A stretch of 64,000 nt of DNA, taken from Candidatus Zixiibacteriota bacterium (lineage in GTDB: Bacteria; Zixibacteria; MSB-5A5; GN15; JAAZOE01). Within the stretch, counting starts at the first letter, position 1, and each line of letters begins with the position of its first letter. The stretch lies in NCBI GenBank assembly GCA_036480375.1, contig JAZGGI010000047.1, forward strand, positions 1-64,000, in the 5' to 3' direction. Below the pieces are notes generated by a model. It ran no database searches and was not told the DNA's origin. It was given only the letters and a program-made list of their open reading frames with translations. Positions 9,255 to 19,676 of the stretch are shown here, one piece after another. The translations under genes and the position numbers were made by a program.

Positions 9255-10445
9255 ATGGACTCAACTATATTAAGCAGCCCGATTGCGATTATTGTCGTCC
9301 TGGCAGGTATCCCTGCGCTTTTCTTCTGGCTGGAGAAAAAAACCGGTTGGCCAATTTTTAATTATTTCCCTCCGCTGATTTTCATTTATTTGCTACCCGT
9401 TTTACTCTCTAATACCGGGGTAATTCCCAACGATTCACCGGTTTATGATTTTATGGGAGCCAATATTCTCCCAATGTTTCTGACGATTATGCTGCTTGAC
9501 GTAGATATTATGGCTACGATTCGAATTATGGGACGGGGCGTTTTTGTAATGCTGGTCGGTACTCTGGGCGTCGTTATCGGGGCTCCCATCGCTTTCTTCC
9601 TTGTCAAGACAGGCTTGACGGCCGAGGCCTGGAAAGGATTCGGAGCGTTAGCCGGCAGCTGGATTGGGGGAACCGGCAATATGCTGGCCGTTGCCCAAAT
9701 GATTGATCTTGATGATGCGTCGCTTTATTACGGTTACGCCGTCATAGCCGATAATGCGGTGTATCTTATCTGGTTGCCGATAATGCTGGCATCCAAGAAT
9801 TTGGCGGGATGGTTCGGCCGATTCACAAAGGTTTCCAAAGACCGTTTGGAACGCATGGAACGAATGGCCAACGAAATTTCAAAAGATAAGGGGAAAATGC
9901 AAATGCGGCATTTTCTGTATCTTATCTTTATCGGATGCGCCGTGACGGCTCTTTCCGCCTGGATATCGCAAATGATTCCGGAGCTGAAATCTTCGGAGGG
10001 CACTACGATTTTTTCGGCTAATACTTACAAGATTTTGATAGTGACAATATTGGGGGTCAGTCTTTCATTTACGCGAGCCAGTGGGATTCCCGGATCGCAT
10101 GCCTTCTCAATGGCCCTAATTTATATGTTTGTCGCTCGTATGGGCGCTCGCGCCGATTTATCGAATCTCGATATGTCGGTTTTCTGGTTTTTACTGGGAG
10201 CTTTTATCTGGATATTCATTCACGGCGGGCTTTTGGTAACGGCCGCAAGAATATTCAAAGTCGATGTTCATACCGCCGCGATCGCGTCAGCGGCAAATAT
10301 CGGTGGAGCTGCTTCCGCTCCGATTGTAGCCGCCTATCATAATAAAAGTCTGGTACCGGTTTCAATTCTGATGGCGATGTTAGGATATGCCGTTGGAAAT
10401 CCGGCCGCCTTTTTGGCTGCTATGCTTTGTCGGATGATCGCCTGA
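9255..10445 (+). CDS. DUF819-family membrane protein (putative transporter)
   Basis: A 396-residue integral membrane protein with roughly ten to twelve hydrophobic helices and a short charged cytoplasmic loop near residues 190-215 (DRLERMERMANEISKDKGK). Motifs typical of DUF819/YjcL proteins are present: AGSWIGGTGNMLAVA in the first half and AIASAANIGGAASAPIVAA in the second, an internal repeat of glycine-rich segments as in transporters with inverted repeats. The substrate is unknown. AAGGA lies about 9 bases before the ATG. The gene is divergent from the VanZ gene and ends two bases before the convergent lipoprotein gene, with no clear terminator between them. Confidence 0.85.
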   Translation: MDSTILSSPIAIIVVLAGIPALFFWLEKKTGWPIFNYFPPLIFIYLLPVLLSNTGVIPNDSPVYDFMGANILPMFLTIMLLDVDIMATIRIMGRGVFVMLVGTLGVVIGAPIAFFLVKTGLTAEAWKGFGALAGSWIGGTGNMLAVAQMIDLDDASLYYGYAVIADNAVYLIWLPIMLASKNLAGWFGRFTKVSKDRLERMERMANEISKDKGKMQMRHFLYLIFIGCAVTALSAWISQMIPELKSSEGTTIFSANTYKILIVTILGVSLSFTRASGIPGSHAFSMALIYMFVARMGARADLSNLDMSVFWFLLGAFIWIFIHGGLLVTAARIFKVDVHTAAIASAANIGGAASAPIVAAYHNKSLVPVSILMAMLGYAVGNPAAFLAAMLCRMIA

Positions 10446-10447
10446 TA

Positions 10448-11125
10448 TTATTGAAGCGAAGCGTCGATAGAGCCGGTGATGCACAGACTATCATAGGCCG
10501 GAGTTTTACCGAGCGATAGATATTGATTAAATAATAACCGATGTTTTTCCTTAAATGTCGAATTGCCATAGTCCAGGGGGCAATACCAACGCAAATCGGC
10601 GCCCTCCCCGACGAAAATTCCGAGACCTGTTCGCCGCACAGTATCACTCCAGGTCCCGGCCACTCCCAGGGTATCTCCCGGTTCGACTCGCGTTGCCTCC
10701 AAAACCTTAACATCCTGAACATGATCATAGACAATCGTATGCTTTGACCCCGGAAGGGCGGTTACTCGTATTTCGAAATCGCCTTCTTCAACCGGATTGG
10801 CAATAATTTCTGATATTATTCCAGTCGTGACTGCCTTTACTGCGGCACCGGGAACGGTAAAATAATCGATATATGGCGATAGCTTATTATCCTCAACAAG
10901 CGAACCAAAAGATCGGAATACCGGCGAAAGCTCATTGAATGAAATGTCACCCATAGTCTTCATTGCATCATTATATTGGCTCGCAATCACAACCGGAGTT
11001 TCTTCAAAAACAGGAGACGTAGACGTGACCGGGTCTTCTTCATCGGAACATGAGAATAATACCGATCCCATCACCATCAGGAAGATACTTGAAAAAATTA
11101 ATTGGATGTCTTTTAATCGTATCAT
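10448..11125 (-). CDS. Lipoprotein with degenerate M23/LytM-like domain
   Basis: A 225-residue lipoprotein. The N-terminal hydrophobic stretch ends in the lipobox LFSC (C26), followed by acidic residues SDEEDP. From about residue 85 the chain resembles the lipoyl-like barrel of M23 peptidases (FTVPGAAVKAVTTGIISEI, HTIVYDHVQDVKVLEATRVEPGDTLGVAG). The catalytic HxxxD and HxH zinc ligands are absent, so it is probably a non-enzymatic LytM-fold protein of the envelope. It is the last gene of a secA-led cluster, 15 bases after the glycosyltransferase-like gene. The ribosome binding site is weak. Confidence 0.6.
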   Translation of the reverse strand: MIRLKDIQLIFSSIFLMVMGSVLFSCSDEEDPVTSTSPVFEETPVVIASQYNDAMKTMGDISFNELSPVFRSFGSLVEDNKLSPYIDYFTVPGAAVKAVTTGIISEIIANPVEEGDFEIRVTALPGSKHTIVYDHVQDVKVLEATRVEPGDTLGVAGTWSDTVRRTGLGIFVGEGADLRWYCPLDYGNSTFKEKHRLLFNQYLSLGKTPAYDSLCITGSIDASLQ

Positions 11126-11140
11126 GATCGTTTCTATTGC

Positions 11141-12652
11141 CTAATTATTTGATGAACCGGTTGGTTCGTCACTCGCGGCATATTTTCTGAATATCTTAAA
11201 AGTCTGATCTTCATAAACCTTTTCCCAATGTTCCATAATCGTTTTAAATCCGTTTTGATTCACGTCTCGGCCTCCAATTACGGCAATCTTTATATTATAC
11301 TTACGGCAAATTAAATCGACTAATTCCGGTTTTCCCGCAGCCATAAAATCGTTATAATCTCTTAGCATTTCGTCGGCGATTCTGGAGTTTAATTGAAAAT
11401 ATTCCCCGGAATGATGAGCAACTAAAGCCCGAACAGGGAAATAGGGCATAATAAAATTTCTGTAAGTTAAAGTACTCGCCAGAATATAGTCATTCACCGC
11501 AACAAAATCAGGCAAATTATCTTTAAGGCCGCGACCGATTTGCCGGTAATTCAAATAATTGACCTTTTCATTTTCCAAATTGATATAAGAGCGATACAAA
11601 TGTTCACCAATCCCGAATAATATAAAAGCCGTGATAATTCCCAAAGAAACCATTTTGATATTTATGAAATCGCGTAAGTGCCTAATCAAATAGCCTGTTA
11701 CTAAAAGACCAAAAAAGAAAAATATTCTCGGGCCATACTGATAGGCGTTGTAATGATACGAAGTAAATAGGTAGGCGGTCAGGAAAATATAAATCAGGAA
11801 ATGGGTTGAACGCGATTTTCGGATTCCGATAATTCCAATAACGAATATCGCCAGTGTGATCAGTACCTGCCAATGACTTATTTTCCCGTCGGCCGGATAC
11901 AATAAATATCCAATAAATGTCTGAAACCATTCCCAATCGGGCCAGCCCCGCCAGAATGAAAATGCTGAAGTGCCCGCCATTTGATAGCTGGATATGGTGT
12001 ATGTGTGAATAAGGAAGGGAATGATTGAAATAAGAAAGACGCCAATCAATATCACTATCTGAGACCACTGCCGTTTCCAAATTATTTCATAGATAAATAA
12101 AAATCCAACGACAAACAAATAAACCGGAGAAATTATAAATGATAATCCTAATAGAAATCCTGTTAAGGCTCGAGTTAAAACTGTTTGTTTTTCTCTTAGA
12201 TAAACCCACAATCCGGCAATGAAAATGGGCAGTGAGAAATAGAATGCCGTCGCCAGGAATATATTCCCCGGACCCATATATTGATTAATGTAGGGAATCA
12301 TAGCAGTCGTCAACAAAGCTGTCGTCTTATCAAAAATCCTACACAACATTAAATATGAAAAGATTAACAAAAGGCATACATTGATCATAGCCATAATCAG
12401 GGGAATAATCTCAAGTGAAATTCCAATAGATGCCAGCCACGATAAAAATAAATGATAATACGGCGGATGAAAGGACGGGAAACCGGTGACTGGGTCATCA
12501 TATAAATTACCGCTCATAACCGCCAGCGTCTTGGCTTTCACATATTGAATATCAGGCGTATGGAAGTATGGCGGAGATTGAAAAATCAAAAGAGGGCCGA
12601 CAATCACTATAATTATCAGCCCTAAAAATACCTCGTGAGTATATTTATTCAT
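11141..12652 (-). CDS. Multi-spanning GT-C type glycosyltransferase-like membrane protein
   Basis: A 503-residue protein with about eleven transmembrane helices and a soluble C-terminal part (about 380-503). The first outward loop contains [16 protein letters not shown] and [10 protein letters not shown]. This layout, an acidic residue shortly after the first helix then an aromatic/proline segment, is typical of GT-C (family 39/PMT-like) glycosyltransferases that use polyprenyl-phosphate sugars. Donor and acceptor are unknown. It lies 25 bases downstream of secA on the same strand and 15 bases before the lipoprotein gene, so the three are probably co-transcribed. The start codon has only a weak GAG upstream. 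Confidence 0.7.
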   Translation of the reverse strand: MNKYTHEVFLGLIIIVIVGPLLIFQSPPYFHTPDIQYVKAKTLAVMSGNLYDDPVTGFPSFHPPYYHLFLSWLASIGISLEIIPLIMAMINVCLLLIFSYLMLCRIFDKTTALLTTAMIPYINQYMGPGNIFLATAFYFSLPIFIAGLWVYLREKQTVLTRALTGFLLGLSFIISPVYLFVVGFLFIYEIIWKRQWSQIVILIGVFLISIIPFLIHTYTISSYQMAGTSAFSFWRGWPDWEWFQTFIGYLLYPADGKISHWQVLITLAIFVIGIIGIRKSRSTHFLIYIFLTAYLFTSYHYNAYQYGPRIFFFFGLLVTGYLIRHLRDFINIKMVSLGIITAFILFGIGEHLYRSYINLENEKVNYLNYRQIGRGLKDNLPDFVAVNDYILASTLTYRNFIMPYFPVRALVAHHSGEYFQLNSRIADEMLRDYNDFMAAGKPELVDLICRKYNIKIAVIGGRDVNQNGFKTIMEHWEKVYEDQTFKIFRKYAASDEPTGSSNN

Positions 12653-12677
12653 TTAAGCTCGCGTTTGATACCAATCA

Positions 12678-15638
12678 TTATTTCATCCCGCAGCATTTTT
12701 TATATTTCTTGCCCGAGCCGCAGGGGCAAGGATCATTGCGTCCGATTTTTGGCTGGGTTCTTTTAATCGGCTTTTGTTTGCCTCTCTCGCTTGCTTCCGC
12801 CATCGGGCTAGTTCCCATTCCGCTTTCGGCACCGCCAGCGTTTTGTTCAGCTGAAGCATAACCCATCCCGGTCGTGTCGGCGTGGCTGGCGACAAGATGA
12901 GGCATGGGACGTACGGCCTGTTGTTTTTGTTCCGCCGATTGTACCTGCAAGCGAAATACTCTGCCGACCGTATCCCGATCAATATTATCGATCAAAGCCG
13001 TAAACAGGGCAAAAGCTTCTTTTTTATATTCCATCAAGGGATCGCGCTGCCCGTATGCCCGCAGACCAATTCCGGTGCGAAGCTCATCTATCTCATTAAG
13101 ATGATCGCGCCAGTATTGATCGATAGTTACCAGTGCGGCATAACTTTCCAATCGACGCATTAATTCAGATCCATAAGCTTCTTCTTTGCTCTGATAAATT
13201 GCCATGGCCGCTTTTTTAATCTGCTCGGTTAGTTTTTCGCGAGTCAAATCCGGGATATCATCGTCTTTAAATTTCAAATCGAGAAGAAATGAATGCAACA
13301 CCTGACGGCGCAATTCTTCCAGATTCCAGTTTTCAGGGTATTCTTTTTCGGGACAGTTGGCGTCTATGATTGTTTCAATATTGATATCGATCATCTCAAT
13401 AATGGTTGACTTAATATCCTCATTTTCCAAAATCTGCAGCCTCCGTCCGTAAATCACTTCACGCTGCTGATTCATGACGTCGTCATACTTTAAAGTATGT
13501 TTGCGGATAGAGAAGTTTTGCGCTTCGACTCTTTTTTGGGCTCGCTCAATCGCTTTTGATATCATGCCGTGAGTAATGACTTCGCCCTCTTCAACGCCGA
13601 GTTTATCCATTATACCGGCGATGCGATCCGAACCAAAAAGGCGCATGAGGTCATCTTCCAACGACAGGAAAAACTGAGATGAACCGGGATCGCCCTGACG
13701 ACCCGACCGTCCTCGCAACTGGCGGTCAATACGTCGCGATTCATGTCGTTCGGTTCCAAGGATATGCAATCCTCCGGCCTCTATGACCGCCTCACTGAGC
13801 TTAATATCCGTGCCTCGTCCGGCCATATTGGTCGCGATTGTCACCGCCCCGGTTTGTCCCGCTTCGGCGACAATTTTCGCCTCTTGCTGATGACGTTTGG
13901 CATTCAATACATTATGCTTGACGCCCGTTTTCTGGAGCATTCGCGACAGGATTTCGCTGACCTCGACCGATATCGTACCGACCAATACCGGTCGGCCGAT
14001 TTTATTCATCTCGATCATCTTATTTATAATGGCCGCGTATTTCTCCCGTCGCGTCCGGTAAATTTCATCCTCCATATCATCACGGATGACCAAGCGATGA
14101 GTTGGTATTACGACCACATCCAATTTATAAATATCAAAAAATTCAGACGCTTCCGTTTCGGCGGTACCTGTCATACCGGCCAGTTTGTCGTACATCCGAA
14201 AATAATTCTGGAGCGTGATGGAGGCCAATGTCTGGGTCTGGGCCTCAACCCTAACGCCTTCCTTGGCCTCAATCGCTTCGTGTAAACCATCGCTGAAACG
14301 GCGCCCCGGCATGAGCCGCCCGGTGAATTCATCGACGATAACAACCTTACCTTCCTGAAGGACATATTCATTATTTTTCTCATAAAGAGAATAAGCCTTC
14401 AAAAGCTGGCTGATATTGTGAACTTTTTCAGACCGTTCCCCGTGAATCTTATAAATCGCGTCCGATTTTTGCGCTTTTTCCTGGCCCCCCAGCGATTCAT
14501 CCCCCTCAATCATGGATAACTCAGTAGAGAGATCCGGAATAACAAATAACTCTTGTACCTCATCGGGAAACTGAGCACGGCCGTTATCGGTCAAATCGAT
14601 AGAATGTTCCCTCTCGTCAATGACATAGTAAAGCTCTTCATCGAGCTCAAACATTTTTTTATCGCGCAACAACGCCGCCTCGGTTTGCTGAATCAGCTTT
14701 TTGATGCCTGATTCTTTTTCCATGCGCATAAGCTTTTTATGCTTGGGAGCGCCGCGTTCGGCCGACAATAACCGCAAACCGGCTTCGTATTCGTTACTCT
14801 CCTTGAGAAATTTCTCCGCCTCAGCGATGAATTGTCCTACCAGCTGATTTTGCTTCCTGACCAATTGATCCACATACGGTTTCATCTCTTTGTAACGCCC
14901 GGTATCGCTGGACTCAACCGTCCCGGATATAATCAGCGGCGTCCGCGCCTCATCGATTAGAAGCGAGTCGACTTCATCGACGATGGCGTAATTATAACCG
15001 CGATGTACCCGATCTTCGGCTGTTTGAACCATGTTATCCCGGAGATAATCAAAACCGAATTCGTTATTTGTGCCGTGCGTTATATCACAATTGTATTCTT
15101 TTTTTCGTTCCGCCGGGGTCATGTCATGCTGAATACATCCCACCGCCAGTCCCAGAAATTCATATATTTTGCCCATCCATTGACTATCGCGCAAAGCCAG
15201 GTAATCGTTGACGGTGACGATATGGACGCCTTTGCCGGTCAGGGCATTGAGATATACCGGTAGTGTCGCTACCAGCGTTTTCCCCTCACCGGTCGCCATT
15301 TCTGTTATTTTACCCCGATGAAGCACAATTCCGCCGATTAGCTGGACATCGTAAGGAATCATATTCCATTCGGTCTCGATTCCGGCAACTTCCCACGATT
15401 GCCCATATAGCCTTGTGCAAGCCTGTTTGACTGCCGCGAACGCCTCAGTGAGAATATCATCGAGGATTTCGCCTTCCGCCATCCGTTTCTTGAATTCCCC
15501 GGTTTTAGCCTTTAATTCATCATCGGATAGAGAATCAAACTGGTCGAAATAGCCGTTTATCTCTTCAACAATCGGTTTCAACTTTTTTATATCGCGATCG
15601 TGCTTGGTCCCGAACACTTTTGTAATCAGACTTCTCAT
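12678..15638 (-). CDS. secA: Preprotein translocase ATPase SecA
   Basis: A 986-residue SecA, the motor that drives preproteins through SecYEG. Visible features are the Walker A ATGEGKT near residue 113, [20 protein letters not shown], the helicase motifs [13 protein letters not shown] and [18 protein letters not shown], and the C-terminal zinc-binding tail [16 protein letters not shown]. It is longer than the 901-residue E. coli protein. Most of the extra length lies in an insertion at about 240-320 ([23 protein letters not shown] to about ELYYVIDE), as seen in FCB-group SecA. GGGAG lies 9 bases before the ATG. Two envelope genes follow at short spacing. Confidence 0.97.
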   Translation of the reverse strand: MRSLITKVFGTKHDRDIKKLKPIVEEINGYFDQFDSLSDDELKAKTGEFKKRMAEGEILDDILTEAFAAVKQACTRLYGQSWEVAGIETEWNMIPYDVQLIGGIVLHRGKITEMATGEGKTLVATLPVYLNALTGKGVHIVTVNDYLALRDSQWMGKIYEFLGLAVGCIQHDMTPAERKKEYNCDITHGTNNEFGFDYLRDNMVQTAEDRVHRGYNYAIVDEVDSLLIDEARTPLIISGTVESSDTGRYKEMKPYVDQLVRKQNQLVGQFIAEAEKFLKESNEYEAGLRLLSAERGAPKHKKLMRMEKESGIKKLIQQTEAALLRDKKMFELDEELYYVIDEREHSIDLTDNGRAQFPDEVQELFVIPDLSTELSMIEGDESLGGQEKAQKSDAIYKIHGERSEKVHNISQLLKAYSLYEKNNEYVLQEGKVVIVDEFTGRLMPGRRFSDGLHEAIEAKEGVRVEAQTQTLASITLQNYFRMYDKLAGMTGTAETEASEFFDIYKLDVVVIPTHRLVIRDDMEDEIYRTRREKYAAIINKMIEMNKIGRPVLVGTISVEVSEILSRMLQKTGVKHNVLNAKRHQQEAKIVAEAGQTGAVTIATNMAGRGTDIKLSEAVIEAGGLHILGTERHESRRIDRQLRGRSGRQGDPGSSQFFLSLEDDLMRLFGSDRIAGIMDKLGVEEGEVITHGMISKAIERAQKRVEAQNFSIRKHTLKYDDVMNQQREVIYGRRLQILENEDIKSTIIEMIDINIETIIDANCPEKEYPENWNLEELRRQVLHSFLLDLKFKDDDIPDLTREKLTEQIKKAAMAIYQSKEEAYGSELMRRLESYAALVTIDQYWRDHLNEIDELRTGIGLRAYGQRDPLMEYKKEAFALFTALIDNIDRDTVGRVFRLQVQSAEQKQQAVRPMPHLVASHADTTGMGYASAEQNAGGAESGMGTSPMAEASERGKQKPIKRTQPKIGRNDPCPCGSGKKYKKCCGMK

Positions 15639-15895
15639 TCAAATAATCTCCCAAAATGTAATCATACATAATAACTACCGCGAGAATGACAGACAAGTCT
15701 TTTAAATCGTTGCTATTTTATACAAGTTACAACCATTACAATTCGATAATAGAGAAAAAAAACGAGACTTTTTGTCCAAATTCTCGTACACGAAATTATA
15801 GAGTGCATTAAAATATTAAGTTAAACCGATAAATTCTGTCGAACGAGATCGACATCGTCTTTATGGCATGAATAACCTAATTGAGGAGTTTTTTG

Positions 15896-18265
15896 ATGTT
15901 CAAGAATTATTTCAAAATTGCGATCCGCAATTTATTGCGTAACAGGTTTTACACCTTTGTCAACGTTTTCGGACTCGGAGTTGCGATGGCTATATGCGTA
16001 GTGGGATATGTCAACTACCAATTCAGCCAGGGCTTTGATTTCAATCATGCTAATATCGAAAACATACATTTGGTCCTGGGGTATGATGACAACGCCAAAT
16101 GGGCGCATACGCCGTTTCCCCTTGCCCAAAATATCAAAGAGCAAATCCCTGAAGTGGAAAATATCTGCCGAATGTCAAATTATGGGGGGCATCTGAGATA
16201 CGGCAATAGAGTTTTTGGGGAAGGGCTGCATTTTGTAGATAAAGAATTTTTCGATATATTCTCGTTTCCGCTCATCAAGGGAACCGGGACATCATTCCAA
16301 TCCCGGGACGGCATAGTCTTAAGTGAACGACTGGCTCAAAAGTACTTCGGGGACGAAGACCCGGTTGGTAAAGAAATTATATTAAGCCTCGACGGGGACA
16401 AGGAACTGACTCTGAAAGTACAGGGGATAATCTCTACGCCTCCGTTAAATTCCACTCTTCAATTAGATGCGGTTACTTCAATAGAGAATTATGAGTATCT
16501 TCGAGAATTTGATTTCCAAGAATGGGATAAATTCGCGCGCGCCACCATCCTTGAATTGAAAGACCCGTCTTTACAGGGCACGGTACAGGATAAACTACAA
16601 AAATTCGTCGAGATGCAAAATACGAGTAATCCCGATTTCCAGGTCAAGGGGTTCCAGGTCATGCCATATTCTGATTTAGCCTCAATGAATCGAGAAATAA
16701 GCAGCAATCCCTTTGACCAGGGAATGCATCCGGCGGCGATTATGGCCCCCTCGGTGATTGCTATTTTGGTTTTACTATTGGCCTGCTTCAATTTTATCAA
16801 TACCGCCATCGCCTACGCCAATCGCAGACTCCGCGAAATTGGAATCAGGAAAGTACTCGGGGGTTTGAGATGGCAATTGATTCGTCAATTTATGGGTGAA
16901 AATTTGCTATTATGTTTTTTGGCCCTAATCGTTGCGGCGTTACTTTCTGAAATTTTTGTTCCTGCCTACGATAATCTTTGGCCTGAGCTTTCATTGAGAA
17001 TGAATTATTCCGAAAATTTGGGCCTGGTTGGTTTTTTCATTGGCTTATTGTTATTCACCGCGGTCGCGGCTGGAGCTTATCCAGCCTTATATATCAGTAA
17101 ATTCCGCCCTGTGGAAATCATCAAAGGTAATCTGAAACTTGGCGGAACCAATCCCTTGATTAGAATTTTATTAACGATGCAACTGGCCATAGCCATGACA
17201 ACTATCATTGGAGCGGTTGTATTAAGCCAGAACGCCAATTATATCGCCGAAATGGATCTGGGATACGATATGGATAATGTCATCGTGGTTCCGGTAAACG
17301 GCGAGCAACAATACTTACTTCTGAAAAATTCCCTTGCAACCAACCCCAATATTACAAGCATCGCCGCCACTCGCCACCTGATGAACAGATTCTTTTCGGG
17401 GCGTGATGTTATAGTAGACGGCGAGGAAAAATATGTCCATCTCTTTGAAGTTGGCGAGAATTATTTCAGCACTCTGGGATTTGAATTAACCGATGGCCGG
17501 ATTTTCAATACCGGCCTCGGAAATAATTCCGGCAATGAGGTAATTGTTAATGAAACACTTGTAAAACAGTTTGGTTTTGAAGAGCCTTTAGGCAAACAGA
17601 TTTCTCTGAAAGGTTCGGATACCACAGAAGTATGTACAATCATCGGAGTCGTTAGAGATTTTTATCCCAACGGTCTCTGGTCGCGCCTGAGGCCGACCGT
17701 GATGCGTCCGGTCGACCCCGAGCAATACGCCTATATGGCCATAAGATGTCAGGATGAGAATCCTGGGGATATTGCCGGAACTATTGAGAGTCTATGGAAA
17801 GAATCTTTCCCGCATTTGCCGTATGAGGGATTCTGGTTTGAGGACACTTATGCCGAAAACAACCAAGTCAACGAAAGTATCAAACTGGTTTTTCAATATA
17901 TCGCCATGATGGTTCTTATCATATCCTGCATGGGGCTCTATGCTCTGGTGTCTCTAAATATTTCCAAACGAACCAAAGAAATAGGCATCCGAAAAGTTTT
18001 GGGCGCGACAGTGACGAATATCGGAGCTCTGATGTCACGCGAATTTGTTGTCCTGACCTTGATTGGCAGCGTTCTTGCTTCAGCGATGGGATATTATATG
18101 GTGGATATGCTGATGAGCAGTATCTGGATGTATTATACAGACTTCGGCCTTATACCGTTTATCCTTGCTCCTCTTTTGGTGATAGTATTGGCGCTTTTGA
18201 CCGTAAGCTACAGGATTTATTCAGCCGCTTCGGCCAACCCGGTCGATGCGCTGCGATATGAATAA
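15896..18265 (+). CDS. MacB/FtsX-type ABC transporter permease
   Basis: A 789-residue permease with two FtsX domains. It has an N-terminal transmembrane helix (about 20-40), a MacB-like periplasmic domain, three helices near 285-420, a second single helix near 430, another periplasmic domain, and three C-terminal helices. The cytoplasmic signature NRRLREIGIRKVLGG occurs in the first half and SKRTKEIGIRKVLGA in the second, the normal doubled architecture. Such proteins pair with a separate ATPase. None is adjacent, so the partner must be elsewhere. I start at 15896, where GAGGAG lies about 8 bases upstream. A TTG at 15881 would add five residues. The family usually exports lipoproteins, peptides or drugs, or acts as mechanotransmission units. 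Confidence 0.88.
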   Translation: MFKNYFKIAIRNLLRNRFYTFVNVFGLGVAMAICVVGYVNYQFSQGFDFNHANIENIHLVLGYDDNAKWAHTPFPLAQNIKEQIPEVENICRMSNYGGHLRYGNRVFGEGLHFVDKEFFDIFSFPLIKGTGTSFQSRDGIVLSERLAQKYFGDEDPVGKEIILSLDGDKELTLKVQGIISTPPLNSTLQLDAVTSIENYEYLREFDFQEWDKFARATILELKDPSLQGTVQDKLQKFVEMQNTSNPDFQVKGFQVMPYSDLASMNREISSNPFDQGMHPAAIMAPSVIAILVLLLACFNFINTAIAYANRRLREIGIRKVLGGLRWQLIRQFMGENLLLCFLALIVAALLSEIFVPAYDNLWPELSLRMNYSENLGLVGFFIGLLLFTAVAAGAYPALYISKFRPVEIIKGNLKLGGTNPLIRILLTMQLAIAMTTIIGAVVLSQNANYIAEMDLGYDMDNVIVVPVNGEQQYLLLKNSLATNPNITSIAATRHLMNRFFSGRDVIVDGEEKYVHLFEVGENYFSTLGFELTDGRIFNTGLGNNSGNEVIVNETLVKQFGFEEPLGKQISLKGSDTTEVCTIIGVVRDFYPNGLWSRLRPTVMRPVDPEQYAYMAIRCQDENPGDIAGTIESLWKESFPHLPYEGFWFEDTYAENNQVNESIKLVFQYIAMMVLIISCMGLYALVSLNISKRTKEIGIRKVLGATVTNIGALMSREFVVLTLIGSVLASAMGYYMVDMLMSSIWMYYTDFGLIPFILAPLLVIVLALLTVSYRIYSAASANPVDALRYE

Positions 18266-18367
18266 AATAATTAAATCCTTATTGCGTTATAGAGTGGACA
18301 GTAGATTGATTGTTTCGGAAATGTCATTTCCGGTTACTTTATATCAGTAAGAACCGGTAAAGTTGTG

Positions 18368-19342
18368 TTAATGGCCGGCTTTTTCAAATATATCCTTTAA
18401 GGCTTCAGCTTTGACCCAATAATATCGCACATCAGCTTTATTGTATGGTATTCCAATCATTCTTACAAAAAAGAAATATTTACCATCTCGTGAGAATGAG
18501 GGAAATCTCTGGATATGTTCAGAATTTATAATGGGTCCCAGATTAACGGGCTTTCCCCAGGTTTTGTCATCCAGCTTGAAGCTGATAAATATGTCGGTAA
18601 GTCCAAGTTTCTCTTTGGTAACAATTGAAGAAAACATTACAAATTTCTCGTCCGGATCAACATATACATCTGATTGCTCGCTAAATGATTCGATATCTCC
18701 CTTTAGGGGAACCGGCTCCTTGTATGCACCCTCATCGTATTCGGATATGTAAATTATTGGTGAGGAATCGTCTGGGCCTTTGGCGACTAAAAATAGATCG
18801 CCTTTTTTTGTCGCGCACACGCTTTTATAAGATATGGGCGAATCTAAATCCGAGAATATCAATTCTGGCTGACTCCAGGAATTATTTTGTCGTTCCACGC
18901 ACCAAATGCCGGAATACTCTTCCATAATAGTATCACCGTGAGGTTTGTTAGACCAGAAGTAAATTTTCTGACCATCCCATGAATATGATGGGCCACCATA
19001 ATAAAACGTGTCCGCGAAAGGGGCAAATTCCGGAATTGATAATACACCATCATCAAGGCGGGAAGAAAATATTGCTCTTTTATATTTATCATTTGTGAAA
19101 GCCTCCCAATATAATTCAGTATTATCGGGACTAAACGTCATCCTGCCATGAGGACGATATTGGTTAGTTAATATATCATGGGCAAAGGGAATCGGCTCTA
19201 AGCCCGGAATTCGTTGGCCAAAAAATGTCTCCGGTTTATAATCACACGCTCCAATTATTGCCAAACATAGAAGTAAAGAAATCGCATGAATTAAACCTCG
19301 GGCATTTTCCGATATTATCAATAATCCTAAATTTCGTCTCAT
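18368..19342 (-). CDS. Lipoprotein with TolB/WD40-like (PD40) propeller
   Basis: A 324-residue lipoprotein with an N-terminal hydrophobic segment ending in the lipobox IGAC (C33). The rest is a beta-propeller with PD40-type blades, recognisable by repeats such as GRMTFSPDNTELYWEAF, GGPSYSWDGQKIYFWSN, DVYVDPDEKFVMFSS and RFPSFSRDGKYFFFV. Such propellers mediate protein contacts or recognise small ligands in the periplasm. No enzyme motif is visible. GGAGG lies 8 bases before the ATG at 19342, which favours this start over an upstream one at 19372. The gene stands alone and is convergent with the permease. Confidence 0.8.
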   Translation of the reverse strand: MRRNLGLLIISENARGLIHAISLLLCLAIIGACDYKPETFFGQRIPGLEPIPFAHDILTNQYRPHGRMTFSPDNTELYWEAFTNDKYKRAIFSSRLDDGVLSIPEFAPFADTFYYGGPSYSWDGQKIYFWSNKPHGDTIMEEYSGIWCVERQNNSWSQPELIFSDLDSPISYKSVCATKKGDLFLVAKGPDDSSPIIYISEYDEGAYKEPVPLKGDIESFSEQSDVYVDPDEKFVMFSSIVTKEKLGLTDIFISFKLDDKTWGKPVNLGPIINSEHIQRFPSFSRDGKYFFFVRMIGIPYNKADVRYYWVKAEALKDIFEKAGH

Positions 19343-19616
19343 ATAAACCACCTCCGCAAACGGTGAAAGCATCCGATAATTTTTCGGTTAATAAACTAAA
19401 CCCAATGTATAGACGTCGTCAACGTAAAAAATATCCATTTTTTATAATTTATAAATCAAGTTCTTTCTAATTCAATAAAATTACCGGATTAACTTCTCTT
19501 AGTAACCAGAGCCGGATACAAATACTCACTGAACATGAGATAGCCATTGCAAATAACGTTATTCCGGCAGTCTGATGTATCTATCTTTCATAACATTTTC
19601 ATGGTATGCCTCGCTA

Positions 19617-19645
19617 TTGACCGAAGGGATTGAATATGATATATT
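19617..19645 (+). promoter_or_regulatory. Sigma-70 promoter of rsgA
   Basis: TTGACC, a 17-base spacer and TATATT. Transcription would start near 19652, placing the AGGGAG ribosome binding site at 19664-19669 and a start region at 19677 within a short leader. Confidence 0.65.
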
Positions 19646-19676
19646 TTCCAGATAAATATTCTCAGGGAGAATAAAC

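Noticed and set aside
13743-14285. 180-codon frame opposite secA
   Set aside because: SecA is unambiguous on the other strand. This frame has no recognisable domain.
18316-18332. Hairpin CGGAAAT/ATTTCCG between convergent genes as a terminator
   Set aside because: The stem is short, the loop is three bases, and no T run follows on either strand.
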